A stretch of 64,000 nt of DNA, taken from positions 234,278-298,277 of the forward strand of contig NZ_JAUEQY010000011.1 in assembly GCF_030406325.1 (NCBI RefSeq), in the 5' to 3' direction. This document shows positions 34,655-42,837 of the stretch, piece by piece. The DNA comes from Actinomadura sp. DC4. GTDB taxonomy: Bacteria > Actinomycetota > Actinomycetes > Streptosporangiales > Streptosporangiaceae. Numbering within the stretch: the stretch's first letter is position 1; every line of letters starts with the position of its first letter. The notes beneath the pieces were generated by a model. The model searched no databases. It saw nothing but the letters and a program-made list of their open reading frames with translations, and was not told the DNA's origin. Made by a program: the position numbers and the translations under genes.

Positions 34655-36427
34655 GTGAGCGGAGCCCGTACGGTCCTGCCCGTCCCGATCGTACGGGCGA
34701 GCGTCGACCTGGGGCTCGGGTCGGGCATCGCGGCCGCCTACGGCATGTGGCGGCTCAGCTCGCCGGAGAGCAGGGCCTCGTGGCAGGCCCCGGCCGGGGT
34801 GGCGTTCATCGGGTCCGGGCTGACGGCGCTGATCATCGGCGCCGTCGGGGCGGTGCTGGTCCTGGCCGCGGCCGCCACCGCGGAAAAGAGCGTGTGGTGG
34901 CGGTCGGGGGCCGTCGTCGGCGTGATCGTCCTGCTGTTCGGGTTATTCGTCCCGGGGTCCTCGGCGATCGGCGCCCTCTTCGCGCGATATGTGCTGCCCG
35001 TCGTATCGGTGCTGCTGTTCGGCCTGTGGCTCTGCCTGCTGACGCGGTCGCGGGGGGAGATCGTCCGGTGGCCGCGCTACGCGGCCGACCTCCTCGTCGT
35101 CGGCGTGGTCGCGGCCGCGCTCGTCGTGGTCTTCCGGACCGAACGGCTCGCGGCGGCCGGCCTGCTGTTCCCGCCCGGCGTCGCGCCGGTCCTCCGGCTG
35201 TGGCGGGCGATGGGCCGTTCCACGCGCCTGACGGTACGCGCGGGAGCCGACGTCGTGTTCTCGGTCCTCTTGGGCACGGGTCTGCTGCTGCTGTTCGTCT
35301 GGGCGGCCGACCTGTTCCACCTGTCGCCACGCGAGGTGTCGGCGCTGCGCGGGGTCCTGGCGGCGGTGGGGTCGGCCTCCGGATTCCCGTGGTGGTCGTG
35401 GGCCGCGCTGTACGCGCTGCTGGCCGTGGCCGGTGTGGCGCTCGCCGTCTGGCCCGTACGGCCGGCCCGGCTCGGCCGGGTCGCGCACCGCCTGCGGGTC
35501 GTCCCGGTCGTGGGCGCGGCCCGCCGGCTGCTCACCGTCGCGCACCTCGCCCTGCTGATCGCCGTGCTCATCGGGCTGGCCGCACCCGCCGCGCTGCGCG
35601 CGACCATCGAGGGCCGGACACGGTCGGAGTACACGGTCGCCCTGCGGAACGAGCTGGAGGCGGCCGGCGAGCGGGCCGCGTACGAGCGGATCCACGACCT
35701 GCCCCCGCCACGGTCGAGCATCCGTCCACTGGCCGACATGCTCACCAAGATCCACACCGTCGGCCCGCCGCCGCGGGGCTCCGATGACGCCACGGAGACC
35801 GAACGACATCTCGCCGCGCGCCTCGGCGGCCTCCAGGCCCGTACGCAGTCGTTCGGCGACGCGCGGGGATGGCGGGCGAGCCGTCCGGCCGACCACATCC
35901 TGTTCGGCTTCAGCCGCGAGACCGGGCTGCGCCGGCGTCTGCGCGGGCTCGCCACGATGCGGCAGAACGCCGAGCGGGCCGGGCACCGCGCGAGCCGGGC
36001 CGGCGAACTGGCCGCGGTCGCGGTCGCGAACCTCCTGCAGGCACCGGACCTGGGTAGGACCGAGGTCGTCCAGCTCCTCACCGAGTACCTGGGCGGGCTC
36101 GTCGAGAACGGCCCGATCAAGGACTTCTTCACCTCCTGGGCCGAGCGGGCCGCCGGCGAGCCACCGGCCACCGAACGGCTGGTCGTACCCAACCCGCAGG
36201 GCCTGGAGCTGGCCGCGTCGCTCACCCTGAACGAAGAACGCAGGAAACAACTGCTGCCCATCACGTCCCCGCCGGAGGAATCGCCCATCGACGCGTCGGT
36301 GGACCTGGCCAACCAGGCGCGCTACCTCCAGGAGGGGACCGGCCCCTGCGCGGGCTGCCAGCGCCCCGTCCGCCCTCGCGACGACCCGCACGAGGTTCCC
36401 CCCGAACACCCGATCATCCGTCCCTGA
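34655..36427 (+). CDS. multi-pass membrane protein of unknown function
   Basis: A 590-residue protein. The first ~330 residues contain about seven to eight hydrophobic segments (for example ALIIGAVGAVLVLAAAATA, YVLPVVSVLLFGLWLCLL, LLVVGVVAAALVVVF). The remaining ~260 residues are hydrophilic and helical, with a single CAGC motif near the end. No family was recognised. The GTG at 34655 follows GGAGGCGG. It ends 3 nt from the convergent P-loop repeat protein. The topology suggests a membrane anchor with a large cytoplasmic helical domain. Confidence 0.7.
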   Translation: MSGARTVLPVPIVRASVDLGLGSGIAAAYGMWRLSSPESRASWQAPAGVAFIGSGLTALIIGAVGAVLVLAAAATAEKSVWWRSGAVVGVIVLLFGLFVPGSSAIGALFARYVLPVVSVLLFGLWLCLLTRSRGEIVRWPRYAADLLVVGVVAAALVVVFRTERLAAAGLLFPPGVAPVLRLWRAMGRSTRLTVRAGADVVFSVLLGTGLLLLFVWAADLFHLSPREVSALRGVLAAVGSASGFPWWSWAALYALLAVAGVALAVWPVRPARLGRVAHRLRVVPVVGAARRLLTVAHLALLIAVLIGLAAPAALRATIEGRTRSEYTVALRNELEAAGERAAYERIHDLPPPRSSIRPLADMLTKIHTVGPPPRGSDDATETERHLAARLGGLQARTQSFGDARGWRASRPADHILFGFSRETGLRRRLRGLATMRQNAERAGHRASRAGELAAVAVANLLQAPDLGRTEVVQLLTEYLGGLVENGPIKDFFTSWAERAAGEPPATERLVVPNPQGLELAASLTLNEERRKQLLPITSPPEESPIDASVDLANQARYLQEGTGPCAGCQRPVRPRDDPHEVPPEHPIIRP

Positions 36428-36430
36428 CCG

Positions 36431-39400
36431 TCAGTCCAGGTCGTCCCAGCCCCAGGGGGCGGCGGGAGTCCCGTCCCGCTCCCGCCCGAAACGGAACCGC
36501 TCCGGGTCCTCGACGACCTCGACGAAGTCGTAGAAGCGGCCCGCGGCGGGCAGGCGTTCGAGCAGCGCGGCGACCTGGTCGTTCGCCCCGGCCTTCGCGA
36601 GCCGGCGCAGCAGTCGCCGTACGCCGTCCGAGACGGGGTACGGGCGGTCATCCGGATCATCGTCGAACCGGTCGTCGAGATCGACGTGCGCGGCGGGGTC
36701 GCGGTCCAGGAGTACGGTGGCCGCCGCCCCCAGGCAGTCGAGGAGCTCGGCGACGGCACCGGAGTCGGTGAGCGGGAGGCTCGCGGCGGCCCGCCCGGCC
36801 AGTACGTCCGCCTGGTCATTCGCTCCGCCGCTCCACAGGAGCCGGAGGAGCCCGATGACCGGGCGAGGACTGTCGAGGGGGATGCGGGCGGCGGCCCGCC
36901 CGGCGAGCGCGGAGAACTGATCGCCTGCCCCGGCGGTCTCCAGCTCGGCCAGCAGGCGTGCCACGGCGCGGGGATCGGAGAACGTGACGTGGGCGGCGAG
37001 GTCGCGGTCCAGCAGCGCCGCCATCAGGCGCTCCTCCAACGTGCCTCTCCCTCGGAGCACCTCCAGCAGGTGTGCGACGGTGCCCGCGTCGGCCGAGGCG
37101 ATGCGATCCAGCAGCACCGGAACCTGTTCACCCGCGCCCGGCACCCCCATCCGGCCCAGCAGATCGAGTTCGTGGAGCAGTTCGGACAGGTCGCGCCCGT
37201 CGCGGAGGCGGACGTGAGCGCCGGCCCGCCGGGCCAGGGCGGAGAGCTGAGCCTCCAGCGCGGCGGACAGCCCGGCCGGTGCCTTGACCTCCCGCAGGGC
37301 GAACAGCAGGCCGGCCACGTCGTAGGGCTTGTCGAGAGAGACGTGGGCGGCGGGGTCGCGGTCCAGCAGCGCCGTGAGCTGCTCATGCGCCTCCGCGGAC
37401 CCCAGCTCGAACAGCAGCATCGTCACGCCGAACGCGTCGGCGGGCGGCGCGTCATGCGCGATCCGCGCAGCCGGATCGCGGCGCAGCAGCGCGGTGACCT
37501 GGTCGTCGGCTCCGGCCTGCCGCAGAGTCGCCAGAAGGTCCGCCACGGCCGCGAGGTCGCCGATGCCGGCGTGGGCCGCGGGGTCGCGGTCCAGCAGGGC
37601 ACCGACCTGCTCGTGCGCCCCGGCTCTCCGTAGCTCGTTCAGCAGACGGACCACGGCCTTCGGGTCGTCGAGCGCGACGCGGGCGGCCGGATCGCGATCC
37701 AGCAGGGCGGCGACCTGGTCGTTCGCCCTGATCCTCGCCAGCTCGTACAGCAGGGTGGCCACCGCGTCCGGGTCGTCGAGGGCGACGTGGGCGGCGGGGC
37801 CGCGGTCCAGCAGGAGGCCGATCTCCTCCCGCCTTCCGGCCAGTTCCAGATCGCCCAGCAGCCTCGCCACGGCACGCGGATCGTCGAGAGGCAGGCGGAT
37901 CGCGGCACGCTCGGCCACGACGCCGACCTGCTCGCGTGTGCCCGTCCCGTACTGCATCAGGAGAGTCAGGGCGGACACGTCGTGACGGGCGACGCGGTCC
38001 AGCAGTGTGGTGATGTGGTCCCGCCCGCCGATCTCCCACAGCTGCTTCAGCAGCCCGTCCAGGCCGAGCGAGACGTGGTCGAAGGGAAGGAAGGCGGCTC
38101 GCGCGGCGAATGCGGCGGCGTGCTCGTGCTCGCCGGCCTTCCGCAGCTGTTCGAGCAGCCTCGCCATCGCGACCGGCCAAGCCGAGGGATGCTCGGCGGC
38201 GGCATGGGCGGCGGCCCACAGAGCCGGGCGACGGTCGGCCGGGCGCAGTTCCCGCAGGTGCTCGACGAGAGACCCTGCGGCCCAGAGGTCCCCGTGGGCG
38301 GTGGCCTTCCTGTCGAGCCGGGCGGCGTCGCGGTACAGGCCGTACCTCCACGCGGCGCCGCCGAGCTCGCCCACGTCGTCGGGATGACCGTGGTCGGCGA
38401 TCGCGGCCCAGAAGGAGGGCGGGGGGATCCGTTCCTTCCGGTGGGTACGGCCGTACTGGTCCAGGTAGTCGGTGAGGCGGTACCCGGCCACGCCGATGCC
38501 GCGCTCGGGCGGGACCGGCTCCAGCGCGCGGACCGCGCCCCTGAGGACGCGCGTGGCGTGGTCCCACGCACGCTCCATCGCCCGCCGCCACGCCTCGGCG
38601 GGCAGGGCCCGGTCGCGGTCGGCCAGGTAGCCCACGGCCGCGTCCTGCAGGAGTTCGCGGCCGAGCGGGTGGTCGTGGCCGAGCCGGACCGCGTCCATGG
38701 CCGCCGTGATCAGGGCATGCCCGTACGGGTCGGCGCCGGGCCCGTCGTACTGCGCGAGCAGCGCCGGAACGCCGGCGAGGTACTGCGCCACCTGCCCGGG
38801 AGACCCGGCGCGTTCGGCCGCCGCCATGGCCTCGTGCAGCAGCGGGTCGCCGTGGCGCCGGGCCCGGCCCAGGTCGTCGTAGGTGAACGCCTCGGGCACG
38901 TCGACGACCCCGCCCAGCGCCGGGTCCACGTCGATCCCGGTCAGCTCGGGCAGCGCGGTGAGCAGGGCGCGGGAGGCGCGGGCCGGGTCGGGGGCGCCCG
39001 GGCCGGAGTCCGGGTCGACGGTGTAGGCGGCCCAGTACTCCGGCCACACGCTGGTGATGACCACCTGGCGATCGCGGCCGGGCAGCAGCCCGGCCAGCTT
39101 CGCCAGCACCGCCTGCCCGCCGGAGTCGTCGGCGTAGTGCCGCAACTCGTTCAGCCACAGCACCGACCGGGCCGGTATCCCCTCGCCGAGCAGCGCGTCC
39201 AGGGCGGCGGCGGTCGGCGGGTAGAACACGGGTACGCGCGGCAGCCGCGCCCGTACCGCCTCATAGGCCGCGCGGGACTTGCCGGTCGAGGAGCCCCCGC
39301 GCAGCACGACCAGCCGGTTGGCCGCGACCTGCGGGTCCAGCACCGCGTACAGGAGATGGTCGTGCGCCCGGCGCGTGTACGCCGGGAGCGGTCCGCCCCT

Positions 39401-39751
39401 GACCACCTGGTGCACGCCGAGGCGCAGCGGCCCCCACTGCTCGATCGTCCGCGCGACCGGCCGCTCCGCCTCACCGTCACGGGTCTGCTTGGCCTCGGCC
39501 AGCAGCTCCAGCCATCCGTCCACGTCGCCCGGCGCGTCGCCCAGGTCGTCGCCGGCGCGTTCGAGGCACAGCTCCACCACCCGTACGAGAGGGCCGGTCT
39601 CGTTGGGCAGGTGCTCGCCGTTCTTCCAGTCGTAGAGCACGCTGCGGGCCACCAGGCCGGGCAGCGCCCGCCTTACGCCGTCGGGGTTCGTGCCGGCCGC
39701 GCGCAGCAGCGCGGTGAACGCCTTCCCGAAATCGCCGGGACCTCGCGCCAC
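36431..39751 (-). CDS. large P-loop (STAND-like) protein with C-terminal helical repeats
   Basis: A 1106-residue cytoplasmic protein. Residues ~7-50 look like a small helix-turn-helix (FGKAFTALLRAAGTNPDGVR then VARSVLYDWKNGEHLP). The Walker A is VLRGGSSTGKSRAAYEAV (Lys158), with a likely Walker B RSVLWLNELRHYAD. From ~600 to ~1030 the chain is built of about ten degenerate ~36-residue helical units of the form DRDPAA-x-V-x-LDDP-x-AV-x-x-LL-x-EL. The layout (nucleotide switch plus repeat sensor) is that of STAND proteins, which include anti-phage sensors, but no effector domain is recognisable. The GTG at 39751 follows AAGGGGG. Confidence 0.75.
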   Translation of the reverse strand: MARGPGDFGKAFTALLRAAGTNPDGVRRALPGLVARSVLYDWKNGEHLPNETGPLVRVVELCLERAGDDLGDAPGDVDGWLELLAEAKQTRDGEAERPVARTIEQWGPLRLGVHQVVRGGPLPAYTRRAHDHLLYAVLDPQVAANRLVVLRGGSSTGKSRAAYEAVRARLPRVPVFYPPTAAALDALLGEGIPARSVLWLNELRHYADDSGGQAVLAKLAGLLPGRDRQVVITSVWPEYWAAYTVDPDSGPGAPDPARASRALLTALPELTGIDVDPALGGVVDVPEAFTYDDLGRARRHGDPLLHEAMAAAERAGSPGQVAQYLAGVPALLAQYDGPGADPYGHALITAAMDAVRLGHDHPLGRELLQDAAVGYLADRDRALPAEAWRRAMERAWDHATRVLRGAVRALEPVPPERGIGVAGYRLTDYLDQYGRTHRKERIPPPSFWAAIADHGHPDDVGELGGAAWRYGLYRDAARLDRKATAHGDLWAAGSLVEHLRELRPADRRPALWAAAHAAAEHPSAWPVAMARLLEQLRKAGEHEHAAAFAARAAFLPFDHVSLGLDGLLKQLWEIGGRDHITTLLDRVARHDVSALTLLMQYGTGTREQVGVVAERAAIRLPLDDPRAVARLLGDLELAGRREEIGLLLDRGPAAHVALDDPDAVATLLYELARIRANDQVAALLDRDPAARVALDDPKAVVRLLNELRRAGAHEQVGALLDRDPAAHAGIGDLAAVADLLATLRQAGADDQVTALLRRDPAARIAHDAPPADAFGVTMLLFELGSAEAHEQLTALLDRDPAAHVSLDKPYDVAGLLFALREVKAPAGLSAALEAQLSALARRAGAHVRLRDGRDLSELLHELDLLGRMGVPGAGEQVPVLLDRIASADAGTVAHLLEVLRGRGTLEERLMAALLDRDLAAHVTFSDPRAVARLLAELETAGAGDQFSALAGRAAARIPLDSPRPVIGLLRLLWSGGANDQADVLAGRAAASLPLTDSGAVAELLDCLGAAATVLLDRDPAAHVDLDDRFDDDPDDRPYPVSDGVRRLLRRLAKAGANDQVAALLERLPAAGRFYDFVEVVEDPERFRFGRERDGTPAAPWGWDDLD

Positions 39752-39890
39752 CCCGCCCCCTTCGCCGTCCGAACCCTCCCGATCCTTTCGTCTTCGGACA
39801 CCACACGCGGCCGGCTGGCCAGAACCGGTACAAGTCCGATCTTGTCCGGCCCCGTACCGGACAGCGTTTCTCCTACGGCACCGTGCGGGC

Positions 39891-40130
39891 ATGGCGCTCG
39901 AACCTCGTTACCACCGGACGGCCTGGACCACGGTCGGCCTGATGCACACCGGCATGTGGCTGACCGCCCCGACTCTGGCCGTAGTGATCACGCTGCTGGA
40001 GGCCGTCCTGACGGTCACCGTCGTCGTCACCGCGTTGTACGCCCCGCCCCGAGCCAGCACCCGCGCCTTCCGCCTGCTCCCCTGGACGGCGCCCGGCCGG
40101 TCCCGAGACCGCAGGGAGACACACCGGTAG
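39891..40130 (+). CDS. small single-pass membrane protein, hypothetical
   Basis: A 79-residue frame from the ATG at 39891 with one strong hydrophobic segment (GMWLTAPTLAVVITLLEAVL) and a basic C-terminus (PGRSRDRRETHR). It diverges from the large P-loop protein across 139 nt and its stop abuts the convergent oxidoreductase gene, so it fills an otherwise empty stretch. No family recognised and no clear Shine-Dalgarno; it may not be a gene. Confidence 0.45.
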   Translation: MALEPRYHRTAWTTVGLMHTGMWLTAPTLAVVITLLEAVLTVTVVVTALYAPPRASTRAFRLLPWTAPGRSRDRRETHR

Positions 40131-40131
40131 A

Positions 40132-41085
40132 TCAGTGCACCAGGACGATCTTTCCTCGGGCGTGGCGGGTCTCGCTCAGTTCGTGTGCGGCCGCGGCCTC
40201 GGCCAGGGGGAACGCCGCCGCGACCGGTATCCGCAGCCGTCCCTCGGCGGCCAGAGTGACCGCGGTCGCCAGGCCGTGCAGCGCCAGCGGATCGGCGGAG
40301 GCACCCACGGCCGCGCCCGTCTCGTCGGCCGGTGCTCCGTGCGACAGGTGCACGCCGAGGGCCGCCGCGGTGAGGTCGGGGGCGATCGTGACCACGCGCG
40401 CCGGGTCGCCGGCGAGGGCGACGAGGTCCGGCAGCGCGCCACCGGCGCAGTCGAACACCGCGTCCACGCCGGCCGGTGCCAGCGCGCGCACCCGTTCGGC
40501 CAGTCCGGGCCCGTATGTCGTCGGCTCCGCGCCGAGAGAACGCAGGAAGTCGTGGTTGCGCTCGCTCGCCGTGCCGATGACGGTGGCGCCGCGGGCGACC
40601 GCGAACTGGACCGCGATCGTGCCCGCCCCACCGGCCGCGCCCTGGAGGAGCACGGTCTGCCCGGCGCCGACCTTGAGCCGGTCGAGGACCCGGGTGGCCG
40701 TCTCGACGCCACCCGCGGCACCGCCGGCCTCCTCCCAGCTCCACGCGGCCGGCTTGGGCGCCCAGGCGGACAGGACCGCGAAGTCGGCGTTGGCGCCGCG
40801 CGCGTACATGTCGGTCATGCCGAACACCTCGTCACCCACGCCCACACCCGTGACGCCGTCGCCGACCTCGTCCACCACGCCCGCGGCGTCGAACCCGGTC
40901 CGGTACGGGAACGCGACGGGCACCACGTCCCGCATCCTCCCCGAGCGGATGTAGGTCTCGCCGGGCGACAGCCCGGAGGCGCGTACGGCGACGCGGATCC
41001 GGCCTGGGCCGGCGTGCGGGGCCTCGACCTCGGCGACGTGCAGGACGCCGGGCGGGCCGTACTCGGTGAACTCGATCGCTCTCAT
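40132..41085 (-). CDS. zinc-independent MDR-family NADPH:quinone oxidoreductase
   Basis: A 317-residue medium-chain dehydrogenase/reductase. It starts MRAIEFTEYGPPGVLHVAE; the GroES-like half holds SGLSPGETYIRSG and VGDGVTGVGVGDEVFG; the Rossmann half has LLQGAAGGAGTIAVQFA and DAVFDCAGGALPDLV. No zinc-ligand Cys/His pattern is seen, so it belongs to the quinone oxidoreductase branch, acting on quinones or enones with NADPH. The ATG at 41085 faces the TetR gene across a 49-nt gap with a palindromic operator, so its expression is probably repressed by that regulator. Confidence 0.9.
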   Translation of the reverse strand: MRAIEFTEYGPPGVLHVAEVEAPHAGPGRIRVAVRASGLSPGETYIRSGRMRDVVPVAFPYRTGFDAAGVVDEVGDGVTGVGVGDEVFGMTDMYARGANADFAVLSAWAPKPAAWSWEEAGGAAGGVETATRVLDRLKVGAGQTVLLQGAAGGAGTIAVQFAVARGATVIGTASERNHDFLRSLGAEPTTYGPGLAERVRALAPAGVDAVFDCAGGALPDLVALAGDPARVVTIAPDLTAAALGVHLSHGAPADETGAAVGASADPLALHGLATAVTLAAEGRLRIPVAAAFPLAEAAAAHELSETRHARGKIVLVH

Positions 41086-41097
41086 GCGCCGGACCGT

Positions 41098-41117
41098 AAC
41101 GGAACACCCCGTCCGTT
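41098..41117. promoter_or_regulatory. candidate TetR operator
   Basis: AACGGA (41098-41103) and TCCGTT (41112-41117) are perfect inverted arms with an 8-bp spacer, midway between the divergent oxidoreductase and TetR genes. A 20-bp palindrome in a gap this short is the usual layout for a TetR repressor controlling itself and the divergent gene. Confidence 0.55.
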
Positions 41118-41134
41118 TGGTTAAAGTGAGAGTG

Positions 41135-41797
41135 GTGACGGCCGAAGTGGGAGCGAAGCTGCGTTCGGACGCCCGCGACAACCGCGGGCGCATCCTGGAG
41201 GTCGCCCGCGCGGCCTTCGCCGCCGAGGGTCTCGACGTGCCGATCCGGGAGATCGCGCGGCGCGCGGAGCTCGGCGTCGCGACCGTCTACCGCCACTTCC
41301 CGACCAAGGAAGCGCTGCTGGCCGACGCCTTCGCGGAGCAGATGGTCTCGTGCTCGGTGATCGTGGAGGAGGGACTGGCGGCGAGCGACCCGTGGCGCGG
41401 ATTCCGGCTGGTGATCGAGAAGCTCATGGAGGTGCACGCCCTCGACAGGGGCTTCGCCCGCGCGTTCACCTCGCACCGTCCCCAGGTGGCCGCCTTCGCT
41501 GCGGAACGCGACCGTACGTTGCGCCTGCTGCTCGAACTCGTGCGACGCGCGAAGGTGACCGGCTCCCTGCGGAGAGACTTCGTGCTGGAGGACATCAGCC
41601 TGGTACTGATGGCGAACGAGGGCATCCGCGCCGAGTCGCCCGAGATGAGAGTGGCGGCGTCGCGCCGCTTCGCCGCCCTGCTGATCCAGTCGTTCGAGGC
41701 GAACCCCGTCCCGGCGCCGCTTCCGCCGGCCGTCCGGCTGCCGCTCTCCCGCGCGGAGCTCCGTGCGGCGGAGGACGGCTACGAGGGCCCCGGATAG
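41135..41797 (+). CDS. TetR-family transcriptional repressor
   Basis: A 220-residue regulator. The helix-turn-helix spans about residues 15-60: GRILEVARAAFAAEG, IREIARRAELGVATVYRHF, PTKEALLADAF. The C-terminal ligand domain is mostly helical and contains RGFARAFTSHRPQVAAFAAE. The GTG at 41135 is chosen; a GTG one codon upstream and one at 41126 are in frame. It likely represses the divergent quinone oxidoreductase gene through the palindrome between them. Its 3' end overlaps the convergent DUF5954 gene by 19 nt. Confidence 0.92.
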   Translation: MTAEVGAKLRSDARDNRGRILEVARAAFAAEGLDVPIREIARRAELGVATVYRHFPTKEALLADAFAEQMVSCSVIVEEGLAASDPWRGFRLVIEKLMEVHALDRGFARAFTSHRPQVAAFAAERDRTLRLLLELVRRAKVTGSLRRDFVLEDISLVLMANEGIRAESPEMRVAASRRFAALLIQSFEANPVPAPLPPAVRLPLSRAELRAAEDGYEGPG

Positions 41798-42756
41798 CCG
41801 CAGATGTCCTGGTCGCACGGGCGCTGGCTCTCCGGTCCGTCCCGGCCGAGGCGCAGCATCCGGGAGAAGCGGACGATGCCGTACTTGTGCCCCAGCACCT
41901 CGAAGTCCGGCCCGGGGGAGGCCGTGACCTGCTCGGCGGCCCTGTTCCATTCGGCGAGTTCGGCGGCCGTGGCCGGGTCGTCCGCGAATTCGCGCATCCG
42001 AGGCAGGTACTCGGTGAAGTGAAACGCCAGATTGGCCTTGGCCTTACGAGGACCGTCCGCGCCCGTGATCGAGCGGAAGGACTCGCCGTCGAACTGCACC
42101 ACCTCGAAGGTGGGCGGGAGCAGGGTCACTCCCGGGTGAGTGCGGACCGCGTGTTCGGCCTGCGTCACCGCCGCCTGCGGCACGGGCCGGTAGAACGGCG
42201 GGATCCAGCCGGCGAGGTTCAGCCGCATCTGCGTCTCCCACTGCCCCGCCGGCGCGAGCGGGTCGATGGGGTGGTCGCGCAGGAGAGCGGCGTCGAAGGA
42301 GGGCGGATCGGTGTCGGTGGGCCGGGGTGGTTCCATGACGCGGTCGCCGATGAGGACGAACTTCTCGACGCGGATGACCCGGTAGCGGTGGTCTCCGATC
42401 TCCCACTCGTCCTTGGTGAGCTGCTCGCCCTCTTCGGGGTCGAGGCGGGCGGCCGCCGCCACCAGCGCGCGCTGGAGCTCCGGCTCGGCGTCGTGGCCGC
42501 GCGCCTTTGTGCGTAAGTGACTGGCCAGGCTGATCCGGGTCGACCGGGGATCGCCTCGCCCCGCGACGCCGATCTTCCACGTGGACCCGGTCTGGATCGC
42601 GAACCCGAAGTCGGGCGTGCCGCCGGTGATGATCCGGGGATAGGCCCGCATCCGGTCGCCGAGATCCTTGTCCCGCAGTGCCGCGACCGGGTCCAGCTCG
42701 GCCGACAGATTGATGCGGTCGTACCCGCGCATCAAAGGAAAACCCATGCGGCCCAT
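41779..42756 (-). CDS. DUF5954 family protein
   Basis: A 325-residue soluble protein matching the actinobacterial DUF5954 pattern, with two related segments: RYRVIRVEKFVLIGDRVMEP then PRPTDTDPP in the middle, and HKYGIVRFSRMLRLGRDGPE then SQRPCDQD at the end. AVRTHPGVTLLPPTFEVV lies between. The repeated pattern suggests an internal duplication. No catalytic residues are known. ATGs at 42756 and 42747 are both possible. The function of the family is unknown. Confidence 0.75.
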   Translation of the reverse strand: MGRMGFPLMRGYDRINLSAELDPVAALRDKDLGDRMRAYPRIITGGTPDFGFAIQTGSTWKIGVAGRGDPRSTRISLASHLRTKARGHDAEPELQRALVAAAARLDPEEGEQLTKDEWEIGDHRYRVIRVEKFVLIGDRVMEPPRPTDTDPPSFDAALLRDHPIDPLAPAGQWETQMRLNLAGWIPPFYRPVPQAAVTQAEHAVRTHPGVTLLPPTFEVVQFDGESFRSITGADGPRKAKANLAFHFTEYLPRMREFADDPATAAELAEWNRAAEQVTASPGPDFEVLGHKYGIVRFSRMLRLGRDGPESQRPCDQDICGYPGPS

Positions 42757-42837
42757 TCTGTCCGTGGTCGTACGGTTACACAGTGAAATCGCGGTGACTC
42801 GTCCAGGTCCGCGACGGGCCTGGACGAGTCTCGACGA

